Of a stretch of 64,000 bases of DNA, positions 54,796-62,894 are shown piece after piece. The stretch lies in assembly GCF_014873915.1 (NCBI RefSeq), contig NZ_JADBEJ010000008.1, positions 248,001-312,000 on the forward strand, read 5' to 3'. This DNA is from Amycolatopsis roodepoortensis. GTDB taxonomy: Bacteria > Actinomycetota > Actinomycetes > Mycobacteriales > Pseudonocardiaceae. The notes below the pieces were generated by a model, which saw only the letters and a list, made by a program, of their open reading frames with translations, had not been told where the DNA came from and did no database searches. The stretch's first letter is position 1, and each line of letters starts with the position of its first letter. The position numbers and the translations under genes are program-made.

Positions 54796-55185
54796 ATGAC
54801 GCCCTTCCACGGCACCGATCCGAAGAAGTTCATCGCGGATTTCCACGCGTCCTTCCACGACGAGCTCGTGAACAGCGACGAAGACGCGGGCGTGATCGTC
54901 GACCGCCATCACACGCCCGACATCGTGCAGATCGCCGACGGGCACCGGATGGACCGGGAGAAGCTCATCGCGCACACCCGCCCGGTCCGCAAGAACCGGC
55001 CCACGGGGCGGATGGAAGTGCACGAAGCAGTGGCTGACGGCGACCGGATCGCCGCGCGGAGCACCCTGTACGTGACGAACCGGGGCAAGGACCTCACGAT
55101 GGAGGTCTATTTCTTCGGGGAGTTCACCCCGGACGGCCGGATGCGCCGGGGACACACGCTCACCCGCACCGTGCCGGCGAAATGA
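54796..55185 (+). CDS. SnoaL-like (NTF2-fold) protein
   Basis: A 129-residue protein of the cone-shaped NTF2/SnoaL fold: FIADFHASFHDELVNSDEDAG, VDRHHTPDIVQIADGHRMDREKLIAH and YFFGEFTPDGRMRRGHTLTR. Start ATG has GGGGAG upstream. Overlaps the next gene by ATGA. May be an enzyme or ligand-binding protein; substrate unknown. Confidence 0.75.
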   Translation: MTPFHGTDPKKFIADFHASFHDELVNSDEDAGVIVDRHHTPDIVQIADGHRMDREKLIAHTRPVRKNRPTGRMEVHEAVADGDRIAARSTLYVTNRGKDLTMEVYFFGEFTPDGRMRRGHTLTRTVPAK

Positions 55186-55391
55186 GCGCGCGCACCTACG
55201 CCGTGCGCGGAATGGCCTGCGGCCACTGCGCGGGTTTCGTCGCCGAGGAGATCGAGAGCATCGCGGGTGTCACCGCCGTGGCGGTGGACGTCGACGATGA
55301 CACGGTCACCGTGTCCAGCGACCAGGACCTCGACATCGCCGACGTCCGCGCCGCCGTCGAAGAAGCGGGCTACGAACTCACCGGAACGTGA
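55182..55391 (+). CDS. Heavy-metal-associated (CopZ-like) metallochaperone
   Basis: A 69-residue ferredoxin-like HMA domain: VRGMACGHCAGFVAEEIESIAGV with metal-binding CGHC, then VDVDDDTVTV and AAVEEAGYEL. Binds Cu(I) or a similar metal. Translationally coupled to the SnoaL-like gene; no metal ATPase lies next to it, so the delivery partner is elsewhere. Confidence 0.88.
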   Translation: MSARTYAVRGMACGHCAGFVAEEIESIAGVTAVAVDVDDDTVTVSSDQDLDIADVRAAVEEAGYELTGT

Positions 55392-55459
55392 AAGGGCCGC
55401 CCAGGGCCGGACTGCGGTCCCGGGCGACCCGTTTCGCGATAGCAGATATGGGTGAAGCG

Positions 55460-56188
55460 TCAGTTCTTCTTGTCGGCGGAGGCGTTCGAAGCCTGGTGCC
55501 CGTTCTTCGGCGCCGCGGGCTTGGCCGCACCCGAACCCGCACCCGAACCACCGGCCGGGCCGGAAGCAGCGGGCTTCGCGGGAGCGGCAGGCTTCGCCGG
55601 AGCGGGTTTCGGAGCGGCCGCGGCCGGAGCCGCGGGCTTCGCCGGAGGAGCGGGCGGAGCCTTCGGCGGCGCGGGCGCGACCGGCGGCTCCTGCTTGGAA
55701 CGCAGCGCGTAGGCGGCACCGGCACCGACGACGGCGATACCGATCACCCACGGCCAGCGGCGACGCTTGCGCGTCCCCTTGGCGGCGGACTTCGCCTCGA
55801 CGAGCGCGGCCTTGAAGTCCTTCTTCGCCGCCTTGAAGTCCTTCTTGCCCCGGCGCTTGGACTCACCGGCGGACTTCGCGGCCAGGATGGCGGCCTTGCG
55901 GGCCTTGCGGCCCGGCTTCCGCATCTCGGAAATCCTCGCCAGCGCCTCCTTGCGAGCCGCCTTGGAGCTGCGCTTGAGCTCCTTGCGGGTCAGTTCCGTC
56001 TTCTTCGCGAGCTTCTTGCGCGCGCGACGGCTGGTCTTAGCGATCTCACCGGCGCTCTCGGAGAGCTTCTGCTCGGCTACCTCCACGGCGTGGGCGGTGG
56101 CTTCCTTACCCGCCTCGACGGCACGTTTGCGCAGGCCGAGCGCGCCGGCCTTCGCCGACTCGCTCACCGAATCTGCGGCCCGGGTCAT
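55460..56188 (-). CDS. Lys/Ala-rich histone-like membrane protein
   Basis: About 242 residues. The N-terminal about 140 residues are rich in Lys, Arg and Ala with helical heptad character (AKTSRRARKKLAKKTELTR, GKKDFKAAKKDFKAA), resembling eukaryotic H1 tails and actinobacterial nucleoid proteins. A single membrane helix follows (WPWVIGIAVVGAGAAYAL, about 149-166), then a Pro/Ala-rich tail. ATG start with GAGGTGAAGG upstream. It could tether DNA or the nucleoid to the membrane, or bind wall polymers; not established. Confidence 0.65.
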   Translation of the reverse strand: MTRAADSVSESAKAGALGLRKRAVEAGKEATAHAVEVAEQKLSESAGEIAKTSRRARKKLAKKTELTRKELKRSSKAARKEALARISEMRKPGRKARKAAILAAKSAGESKRRGKKDFKAAKKDFKAALVEAKSAAKGTRKRRRWPWVIGIAVVGAGAAYALRSKQEPPVAPAPPKAPPAPPAKPAAPAAAAPKPAPAKPAAPAKPAASGPAGGSGAGSGAAKPAAPKNGHQASNASADKKN

Positions 56189-56277
56189 GGCCTTCACCTC
56201 ATCAATCGTTTTGATTCTGCTTCGTTGCTTGTAACCTATCGTGCCCCTTTTCCCCAGATCTTGCCGCAGATGGCACG

Positions 56278-56838
56278 ATGAAGCTCGTGACTGAAAGCAA
56301 GGGATCCCTCGTTGGTGGCGCGCTGAAGGCCACTCTGCACACCAACCAGGGTGACATCAACCTGAACCTGTTCCCCGACCACGCGCCGAAGACGGTCGCG
56401 AACTTCGTCGGGCTCGCCGAGGGCAGCAAGGAGTACACCCAGCCCAACGCTCAGGGCACGAACTCGGGCCCGTTCTACAACGGGTCGATCTTCCACCGCG
56501 TCATCGACGGTTTCATGCTGCAGGGCGGCGACCCGACCGGCACCGGCCGCGGCGGCCCCGGCTACAAGTTCGGCGACGAGTTCCACCCGGAGCTCCAGTT
56601 CTCCAAGCCGTACCTGCTGGCCATGGCCAACGCCGGACCCGGCACCAACGGCTCGCAGTTCTTCATCACCGTCGCGCCGACGACGCACCTGAACTTCAAG
56701 CACACCATCTTCGGCGAGGTCGCGGACCAGGCTTCCCGCGACGTCGTCGACGCGATCGGCCGCACGGCGACCGGTCCGGCCGACCGTCCGCTGAACGACA
56801 TCGTCATCGAGAAGGTCAGCATCAGCCGCGAGGGCTGA
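56278..56838 (+). CDS. ppiA: Cyclophilin-type peptidyl-prolyl isomerase
   Basis: A 186-residue cyclophilin. Catalytic and binding segments: FHRVIDGFMLQGGDPTGTGRGG (Arg, Phe, Met, Gln), LAMANAGPGTNGSQFFITV and LNFKHTIFGEV. No signal peptide, so cytoplasmic. Position near gyrA matches mycobacterial ppiA (Rv0009). Confidence 0.95.
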   Translation: MKLVTESKGSLVGGALKATLHTNQGDINLNLFPDHAPKTVANFVGLAEGSKEYTQPNAQGTNSGPFYNGSIFHRVIDGFMLQGGDPTGTGRGGPGYKFGDEFHPELQFSKPYLLAMANAGPGTNGSQFFITVAPTTHLNFKHTIFGEVADQASRDVVDAIGRTATGPADRPLNDIVIEKVSISREG

Positions 56839-56881
56839 TCAGAGAGCCTGTCACTGGGGATTTCGGTAGGTTGGTGGCATC

Positions 56882-57844
56882 GTGAGCCAACCACCGAATC
56901 CCCAGTACCAGCAGGCCGCCATGCCCGGCTGCTGGTGGCACCCGAACCGTCAGACCGGGCTGAGCTGTTCACGCTGCGGTCGTCCGGCCTGCCCGGATTG
57001 CCTGCGCGAAGCCGCCGTCGGCTTCCACTGCACGGACTGCATCCAGGCAGGACGGCAGCAGGACCGCGTCCAGCAGAAGCAGTACCGCGACGCCGGGTAC
57101 GGCGCGCGCACGCTCGCGGGCGCACAGCCCGTTCAGACGGCTGTCGTGACGCCTGTCCTCCTGGCGCTCAACGTCATCATCTTCTTCGTGACGGTCGCGC
57201 AGGCCGGCAGTGTCACGAACAACAACTTCTCGGAGCTCTTCCAGCTCGGCCAGCTGTGGAATCCGGCGACCCTGGCCGCCGGTGAATGGTGGCGGGTATT
57301 CACCTCGGGCTTCCTCCAGTTCGGCCTGCTGCACATCGCGAGCAACGCGTTCTCGCTGTGGTTCGTCGGCCGCCCGCTGGAGACCGCGCTCGGCCGCGTG
57401 CCGTTCACGGTGCTCTACTTCGTCTCGATGCTCGGCGGTTCGGCCGCGAACCTGGTCTTCAGCGATCTCGACGCCGTCCCGGTGGTCGGCGCGTCCGGCG
57501 CCATCTTCGGGCTCATCGGCGCGTACACGGTCATCGTCATCAAGCTCAGGCTCAATCCGACCTGGCTGCTGGTGATCCTCGGCCTGAACGTCTTCATCAC
57601 GTTCCAGGTGCCCGGTATCTCCATCCTCGGGCACGCCGGTGGTTTCGTCGCCGGGCTCCTGGTCACCTTCGCGCTGCTGTACGCCCCGGACAAGAACCGG
57701 CTGAAATGGCAGCTCGGCGGGATCGCGATCGTCGTGGTGGCGATGATCGGGCTCATCGCCTGGAAGGACGCGCAGACGATTTCCGCGTCCTGTGAGCTCA
57801 CCACCAGCCGGGGGGCACCGACGTACATCTGTTACCCGGAGTAG
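56882..57844 (+). CDS. Rhomboid family intramembrane serine protease with N-terminal zinc finger
   Basis: A 320-residue membrane protease. A Cys/His-rich B-box-like zinc finger (residues 17-53, CWWHPNR, SCSRCGRPACPDC, FHCTDC) precedes six membrane helices. Catalytic Ser205 is in VVGASGAIFGLIGAY and His251 in LGHAGGFVAGLL, with HIASNAFSLWFVG near 151. It cleaves membrane-spanning substrates within the bilayer. Start GTG 43 bases after ppiA. Confidence 0.92.
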   Translation: MSQPPNPQYQQAAMPGCWWHPNRQTGLSCSRCGRPACPDCLREAAVGFHCTDCIQAGRQQDRVQQKQYRDAGYGARTLAGAQPVQTAVVTPVLLALNVIIFFVTVAQAGSVTNNNFSELFQLGQLWNPATLAAGEWWRVFTSGFLQFGLLHIASNAFSLWFVGRPLETALGRVPFTVLYFVSMLGGSAANLVFSDLDAVPVVGASGAIFGLIGAYTVIVIKLRLNPTWLLVILGLNVFITFQVPGISILGHAGGFVAGLLVTFALLYAPDKNRLKWQLGGIAIVVVAMIGLIAWKDAQTISASCELTTSRGAPTYICYPE

Positions 57845-57945
57845 CCCTCGGTTCCCCCGAGTGGGTCATCCGATTACCCGGTGGAGAAGCAACTTTTCCG
57901 GGTACCTTCGAGTTGATCATTCACATCATCAACTTGGGGGTTGAG

Positions 57946-58434
57946 ATGAAGATCCGGAAAGCAGCAGCTCTCGCCGCCGTCGCCGCGCTGGCCACGGCTC
58001 TGGCACCTTCGGTCGCGCAGGCCGGGCAAGCCGCCGAGATCTGCCACACCTACACCAAACGCTATTTCCTCGGCTCCGGCAGCACGATCACCCTGCGTGT
58101 CGCCTACGTCGATTCGGCGTTGAAAATCTGCTTTGGCGACCCCGGCGTGACTTCGTCGGCGGCGACGCAGACCGTCGGCACGACGGGGCCGGGCGCGGCG
58201 ACCGGCTGGGAGATCACCGCGGGTTCGGCCGTGGTCGAGGACCAGCGGCCCCGCCACGTCAAGGCGAAGTTCAGCGGGTCGCTGCGGAACTGCGTCGTCA
58301 AGATCAACCCGATCTGCTCGCCGGCCGCGCCGTACGAGATCTTCGGGGAGTACGCGCCGCCCGCGGTCGGCCCGGCCGTCCCGGGCTGGTCACACGGCCC
58401 GAACGGCGACGTCCACTACTACGACAACGCCTGA
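57946..58434 (+). CDS. Small secreted hypothetical protein
   Basis: A 162-residue protein with a Sec signal (KAAALAAVAALATALAPS, cleavage near AQA-GQA). The mature part has four Cys in two pairs (EICH, KICFGD, LRNCVVKINPIC), suggesting disulfides outside the cell. ATG 57946 has GGGGGTTGAG upstream. No family recognised. Its end overlaps the opposing PH-domain gene by about 16 bases. Confidence 0.65.
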   Translation: MKIRKAAALAAVAALATALAPSVAQAGQAAEICHTYTKRYFLGSGSTITLRVAYVDSALKICFGDPGVTSSAATQTVGTTGPGAATGWEITAGSAVVEDQRPRHVKAKFSGSLRNCVVKINPICSPAAPYEIFGEYAPPAVGPAVPGWSHGPNGDVHYYDNA

Positions 58435-58859
58435 CCCTTGAGGGCGGTGAGGACGTCCAGGACGTCCCTGGGGTCCTCACCGAGGTCGATCCGGCCGAAC
58501 ACCAGCAGGTGGTCGCCGGATTCGACCTCGAGGGTCAGGTTGTCCCGGCCGAGCCGTCGCGTCGTGCGCAACCGCAGCCGGGCTTCGGACCAGGAGTAGC
58601 GGTGCGCGCCGCCGACGGTCCTGGCCAGGATTCCGTCGGGTCCGGCGGCGAGCCGGGGACGGAGCAGAGTGCCGTGCAGCGCGAGAGCGCCCACGGACAG
58701 CATCGCCACCCCGGTCAGGACGGTGCCGCCGACGTCGCCGCCGAAGGCCAGCCACAGCACGCCTGCCAGCAACAACAGGGTGATCACCCAGGCCACTACC
58801 ACAACGTTCTGCTGCGGCGCCCAAGAGGTGGGGTAGTTATCCACAGGGGTTATCCACAC
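58419..58859 (-). CDS. Membrane protein with PH-like domain
   Basis: A 146-residue protein with two N-terminal helices (about 18-38 and 45-62) and a cytoplasmic beta-rich region (RPRLAAGPDGILARTVGGAHRYSWSEARLRL) like bacterial PH (DUF2581-type) membrane proteins near crgA in actinobacteria. The codons at the start contain DnaA boxes, so the true start may be an inner GTG. Function unknown. Confidence 0.7.
   Translation of the reverse strand: MWITPVDNYPTSWAPQQNVVVVAWVITLLLLAGVLWLAFGGDVGGTVLTGVAMLSVGALALHGTLLRPRLAAGPDGILARTVGGAHRYSWSEARLRLRTTRRLGRDNLTLEVESGDHLLVFGRIDLGEDPRDVLDVLTALKGQALS
58837..58858. promoter_or_regulatory. Pair of perfect DnaA boxes
   Basis: TTATCCACA at 58837-58845 and again at 58850-58858, 13 bases start to start, at the 5' end of the PH-domain gene. 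These are the strictest E. coli-type boxes in the window, outside oriC. Confidence 0.75.
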
Positions 58860-58914
58860 TGGGGATGAGTCACACCGGTGTAATTAGGCGTCAAGCCGCC
58901 AACCGGGGTAATGC

Positions 58915-59181
58915 TCACCGCCACCGCATCGTCATGAGCAACCCGGCGATCATCAGCGCGAAACCGATGGCGAAGTTCGTGTTGCCCAGATCCGCCATGA
59001 AGGGGATCTTGTCGCCCGCGATGTAGTTGACGACCAGCCACAACAGGCCGATCAACATGAGGCCGAACATCACGATCTTGTAGAACAGGTTCGACGGGCC
59101 CGCCGCCTTGACCTTCACCGGCGTGCGGCGGTCGGTCGGCGGGGTGTACGCCGTCTTCTTGCGGACCTTGGACTTCGGCAT
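58915..59181 (-). CDS. crgA: Cell division protein CrgA
   Basis: An 88-residue protein: basic N-terminus (MPKSKVRKKTAYTPPTDRR), two membrane helices (FYKIVMFGLMLIGLLWLVVNY and NFAIGFALMIAGLLMTMRW). CrgA interacts with FtsZ, FtsI and CwsA-type proteins and coordinates septation in actinobacteria. ATG 59181 has GAGGAAC upstream. It diverges from the sortase gene. Confidence 0.95.
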   Translation of the reverse strand: MPKSKVRKKTAYTPPTDRRTPVKVKAAGPSNLFYKIVMFGLMLIGLLWLVVNYIAGDKIPFMADLGNTNFAIGFALMIAGLLMTMRWR

Positions 59182-59391
59182 CGTGTTCCTCGCGTACTGT
59201 TCGGCTTCCCTGGTGGCGATGACCCGCTTTCGGGTGCGCAACCAGCGCCACGTGCACACGTTAACGTAAACGAGCGCCGCTGGGCACCGTCCGGGACCGG
59301 TCGATTTCCCGCACTGTGACACTGGTGTCACACACGGTTCGACATTGTGCTGGTTCGACACTGCGGCTTGGTTCGAGACTGAGGAGCTTGC

Positions 59392-60510
59392 GTGGCTGAG
59401 CGGGAAGAGCCGGGTGGGGACCGACGGCGCCACCCCGAACGACCCCCCGGCGGAGGCCGTCCGGCCCCCCGGCGTAGGCCGGAGGACGCGATTCCGCCCC
59501 GCCGTGCCCAGGGAGCGGCGCCGGTGCCTCGCCGGAGGCCGCCGGAGGGCAGGGCGTACGACGGACCGCCGCCGCCGCGCCGCCGGACGGACGCGCCGCC
59601 GCCTCGACGTCGTCCCGCGCCTCCGCCCGGGTCGACCGAGGAGACCGTCGTCTTCGAACCGGTCGGCGGCGGCACCGCGACCGAAGAACGTCCGCCGCGC
59701 GAACTGGGCAAGGGCGGCGCCGCCATCAGGACCGTCGGCGAGCTCCTCATCACCGCGGGCCTCGTGGTGCTGCTGTTCATGGTCTACGAGGTCTACGTGA
59801 CCGACCTCTTCTCCGCGAACAAACAGTCCGAGGCCAGTTCGGAGCTGGACGGCGAGTGGGGCAAGGACCGGCAGCTGCATCCGGACCTGGTCGACGGGAA
59901 GGCGTTCGCCAGGATCCACATCCCGGTGTTCGGCGCCGACTTCAACTTCACCATCCAGGAAGGCACCACCGAGGCCGCGCTCGAAGTCGGTCCCGGCCAC
60001 TACAAGGGCACGGCGCTGCCGGGCGAGCCGGGCAACTTCGCCATCGCCGGCCACCGGGTCGGCAAGGGTGCGCCGTTCAACGACCTGGACAACCTCAGCT
60101 CGTGCGACCAGATCATCATCGAGACGCAGACCGACTTCTACATCTACAAGGTGCTGCCGTACAAGGACGAGGTCGAAGGCTGGGCGGCGGGCAAGGGCGC
60201 GCAGCCGAAGTGCAAGAACGTCGGGACCCTGCGTGACCCGAACGCCGTCGACGGCGGCGCCTACGGCGAGACCAACGGCCGCCGCATCGTGTTCCCGACC
60301 AAGGGCGACACGGTGAACCCGGTGCCGTACAAGGACCCGGGGATCCTGCCGAAGGCCGACCAGGTCTCGCTGCTCACGCTGACGACGTGTCACCCGAAGT
60401 TCTCGGCGAAGGAACGGCTCATCATCCACGCGGTGCTGGCTCAGCAGGTGCCGAAGAACCAGGTCGGCACCTACGCCGAACTCCTGCCCAAGATCTCGGA
60501 GGCGCGCTGA
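59392..60510 (+). CDS. Class E sortase
   Basis: A 372-residue transpeptidase that anchors proteins to peptidoglycan. The first about 100 residues are Pro/Arg-rich and cytoplasmic, a membrane helix lies at 114-136, and the sortase barrel follows. Catalytic His is in FAIAGHRVGKG, Cys in LTLTTCHPKFSAKER with the Arg in the same segment. GTG start. Length and location beside crgA match actinobacterial class E sortases. The next gene overlaps by one base. Confidence 0.93.
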   Translation: MAEREEPGGDRRRHPERPPGGGRPAPRRRPEDAIPPRRAQGAAPVPRRRPPEGRAYDGPPPPRRRTDAPPPRRRPAPPPGSTEETVVFEPVGGGTATEERPPRELGKGGAAIRTVGELLITAGLVVLLFMVYEVYVTDLFSANKQSEASSELDGEWGKDRQLHPDLVDGKAFARIHIPVFGADFNFTIQEGTTEAALEVGPGHYKGTALPGEPGNFAIAGHRVGKGAPFNDLDNLSSCDQIIIETQTDFYIYKVLPYKDEVEGWAAGKGAQPKCKNVGTLRDPNAVDGGAYGETNGRRIVFPTKGDTVNPVPYKDPGILPKADQVSLLTLTTCHPKFSAKERLIIHAVLAQQVPKNQVGTYAELLPKISEAR

Positions 60511-60665
60511 TGTACGGCTGGATCTGGCGCAAGCTGCCGGGGCCCTTCGCGGTGAAGCTCATGACGGCGGTCGTGCTGGCGCTCGGGGTCGTGGCGCTGC
60601 TGATGTTCGTCGTCTTCCCGTGGCTGGAACCGCGCCTGTGGTTCAACGAGGTTTCGGTCCAGTAG
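60510..60665 (+). CDS. Small single-pass membrane protein
   Basis: A 51-residue protein with one membrane helix (VKLMTAVVLALGVVALLMFVV) and short polar ends. ATG overlaps the sortase stop (TGATG). Conserved small proteins of this kind follow the crgA-side sortase in actinobacteria. Function unknown; possibly a sortase partner. Confidence 0.75.
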   Translation: MYGWIWRKLPGPFAVKLMTAVVLALGVVALLMFVVFPWLEPRLWFNEVSVQ

Positions 60666-60667
60666 GT

Positions 60668-61645
60668 ATGCGATTCGGAGTCTTTCTCGTCTCCGGCCGG
60701 TTTCCCGGCCAGGAGGACGCCGATGTCCTGCGCCGGTCGGTCGACGCCGCCATCGCCGCGGAACGGGCCGGGTTCGACGACGTGTGGTTCGCCGAGCACC
60801 ACTTCATGCCGTACGGCGTCTGCCCGTCCGCGATCACCCTCGCCGCGCACGTGCTCGGCCGCACCGAGCGGATCGCCGTCGGCACCGCGGTGAGCGTGCT
60901 GTCGGTCGCGCATCCGGTGGCGCTCGCCGAACAGTGGTCGCTGCTCGACGCGGTTTCCGGCGGACGCCTGCGGATCGGCGTCGGCCGGGGCGGGCCGTGG
61001 CAGGACCTGGAGGTCTTCGGCACCGGCGCGGCCCGCTACGAAACCGGGTTCGAGGAGAGCCTCGACCTGCTGCTCACGGCGATGACGTCGAAGACCGTCT
61101 CGGCCAAGGGTGAGCATTTCGAGTTCCGCGAGGTGCCGATGGTGCCGCGGCCGGAGCGCGCGCCACGCATGGTCGTGGCCTGCGGCGATGCCGGCTCACG
61201 CGCGGTCCGGCTCGCCGCCGATCGCGGCCTGCCGATGCTGCTCGGGCTGCACACCGACGACGACGGCAAGATCGAAACCCTTGCCGCGTACGGGGATTCC
61301 GCCGCCGAACACGTCTCGACGGTGATGTGCCAGGTCGGGGACGACGCGCTGGACGTCGTGCGCTCCGCGTTGCCGGGTTCCCTGAAAGAGGGATTCGCCG
61401 GGCACGTGTACCTCGACGGCAAGCGGGGGCTGGACAAGGATCCGGTCTCCTACACCGACAAGCTGTGCGAGATGCACCCGATCGGCGGCGTGGAGTACTG
61501 CGTCGACCGGCTGGGAACGAGCATCCGGCGTACCGGGGTCTCCCACGTGATCATGATGGTGGAAGCGTCCGGTACGCCGGAGGGAACGCTCGAGAACATC
61601 GCGCGGATCGGGGAAGAAGTCCTCCCCGCGCTGCGAAGGGGCTAG
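60668..61645 (+). CDS. LLM class flavin-dependent oxidoreductase
   Basis: A 325-residue luciferase-like TIM barrel. Segments: MRFGVFLVSGRFPG, VWFAEHHFMPYGVCPSA, AVGTAVSVLSVAHPVALAEQ and VSGGRLRIGVGRGG match the family. Uses FMN or F420; the substrate is unknown. Starts two bases after the small membrane gene, though a functional link is not obvious. Confidence 0.85.
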   Translation: MRFGVFLVSGRFPGQEDADVLRRSVDAAIAAERAGFDDVWFAEHHFMPYGVCPSAITLAAHVLGRTERIAVGTAVSVLSVAHPVALAEQWSLLDAVSGGRLRIGVGRGGPWQDLEVFGTGAARYETGFEESLDLLLTAMTSKTVSAKGEHFEFREVPMVPRPERAPRMVVACGDAGSRAVRLAADRGLPMLLGLHTDDDGKIETLAAYGDSAAEHVSTVMCQVGDDALDVVRSALPGSLKEGFAGHVYLDGKRGLDKDPVSYTDKLCEMHPIGGVEYCVDRLGTSIRRTGVSHVIMMVEASGTPEGTLENIARIGEEVLPALRRG

Positions 61646-62034
61646 CAGTCGCGCAGTTCCGGGCTCTGGTTCAGCAGCTGACCGCGCACCGAGATGAACG
61701 CGCGGTAGCGATCACTGTCCACTTGGGACGGTTTGAACGCGGCGACGCGGTGGCAGTTCTGGAACGCGAGCTTCACCCCGAAGTGCCGCTCCAGTCCGCC
61801 GCGGATGGAGTCCGAGGCCAGCGCCCGCAGCAACTGGCCGCGTTCGGCCTCGCTCGGCGGCGGCGTCTCGTTGTCGGCGAACCCGTCGGCCGCGCCTTCG
61901 GCCTCCGCGATGACACCGGTGATCACGGTCCAGGCGTAGGGCAGGGATTCCCGGACACAGGCGACGAATTCGGCGTCGGAGACCTCCCCGCGCTCGGCCT
62001 TCTCCAGCAGCGCGGGCGATACATCCAGAGACAT
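61642..62034 (-). CDS. SCO5389 family protein
   Basis: A 130-residue soluble protein very similar to the SCO5389 family: SLDVSPALLEKAERGEVSDAEFV, SLPYAWTVI, FADNETPPPSEAERGQLLRALASDSIRGGLERHFGV-type core and QLLNQSPELRDC at the end. Wide in actinobacteria, function unknown. Its end overlaps the opposing flavin enzyme by four bases. Confidence 0.88.
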   Translation of the reverse strand: MSLDVSPALLEKAERGEVSDAEFVACVRESLPYAWTVITGVIAEAEGAADGFADNETPPPSEAERGQLLRALASDSIRGGLERHFGVKLAFQNCHRVAAFKPSQVDSDRYRAFISVRGQLLNQSPELRDC

Positions 62035-62144
62035 CGGACCTCCGAGAGAGACACAGTGAACGTGGGCCGTCTTCCTGACTACTCACCCGCGGGCCAAGCC
62101 ACAAGAGAAAACGATCATCATCACCACTTTGGCGGAAGCGGCCG

Positions 62145-62879
62145 TCACTCCCAGCGAAAGAGCTTCGCCGCCACGACACAACTGCCCACCGCGAAAGCCG
62201 CCAGAACGGCGAGTTGCAGCGGCTGCGCGCCGGTGCCGGTCCACGCGTCTTCGAGGGCCTTCACCCCTGGCGGGACGTACGCGCCGATGTCCCGGACGAC
62301 CTCCGGCAGCAACGGGCGCGGCAGCCAGACGCCGCCGAGGAACATGATCGGGACGTAGGCGATCAACGCGATCCCGCCCGCGGCGCGGCTGGTCTTGGCG
62401 ACCGCCGCGGCGATCAGGCCGAGGCCGAAGATCGCGGTCGTGCCGAGGACGAACGTCAGCAGGAAGCCGAGCGGGTGACGCGGGCTGGGGACGTCGAAGA
62501 CCACGCCCGCCGTCACGAGGAGGATGCCGACGCCGCCGATCGTCACGGTGACGTTGATGATCAGCTGTGCCACCAGCAGCTGGGCCGGGTGCACCGGCGT
62601 GGTGGCGAAGCGGCGGAGGATGCCCTGTTCGCGGTACGACGCGATGATCCCGGGGATCGCCTGCAGGCCCATCATGGCCATGGTCAGCACGATCATCGAC
62701 GGCACCCAGGCGTCGAGGAAGCGCATCCCGGTCGTCGTTCCGCTCTCCGCGCGAATGCCGGGAATCGCCCCGAGCACGGCCGTGATGGCCGTCGGCAGGA
62801 GCAGCCCGCCGAGGACGAAGCCGGGTGTGCGGAAAGCGAGTTTCGTTTCGGTGAGGGTGATCTTGGCGAGCGTGTTCAT
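62145..62879 (-). CDS. ABC-2 type transporter permease
   Basis: A 244-residue permease with six membrane helices: GFVLGGLLLPTAITAVLG, MIVLTMAMMGLQAIPG, LLVAQLIINVTVTIGGVGIL, FLLTFVLGTTAIFGLGL, AAGGIALIAYVPIMFLGGVW and a last helix near the C-terminus. Follows its ATPase by 15 bases. Probably exports a drug, lipid or antibiotic; substrate unknown. Confidence 0.9.
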   Translation of the reverse strand: MNTLAKITLTETKLAFRTPGFVLGGLLLPTAITAVLGAIPGIRAESGTTTGMRFLDAWVPSMIVLTMAMMGLQAIPGIIASYREQGILRRFATTPVHPAQLLVAQLIINVTVTIGGVGILLVTAGVVFDVPSPRHPLGFLLTFVLGTTAIFGLGLIAAAVAKTSRAAGGIALIAYVPIMFLGGVWLPRPLLPEVVRDIGAYVPPGVKALEDAWTGTGAQPLQLAVLAAFAVGSCVVAAKLFRWE

Positions 62880-62894
62880 TTCCGTCTCCTCGGA

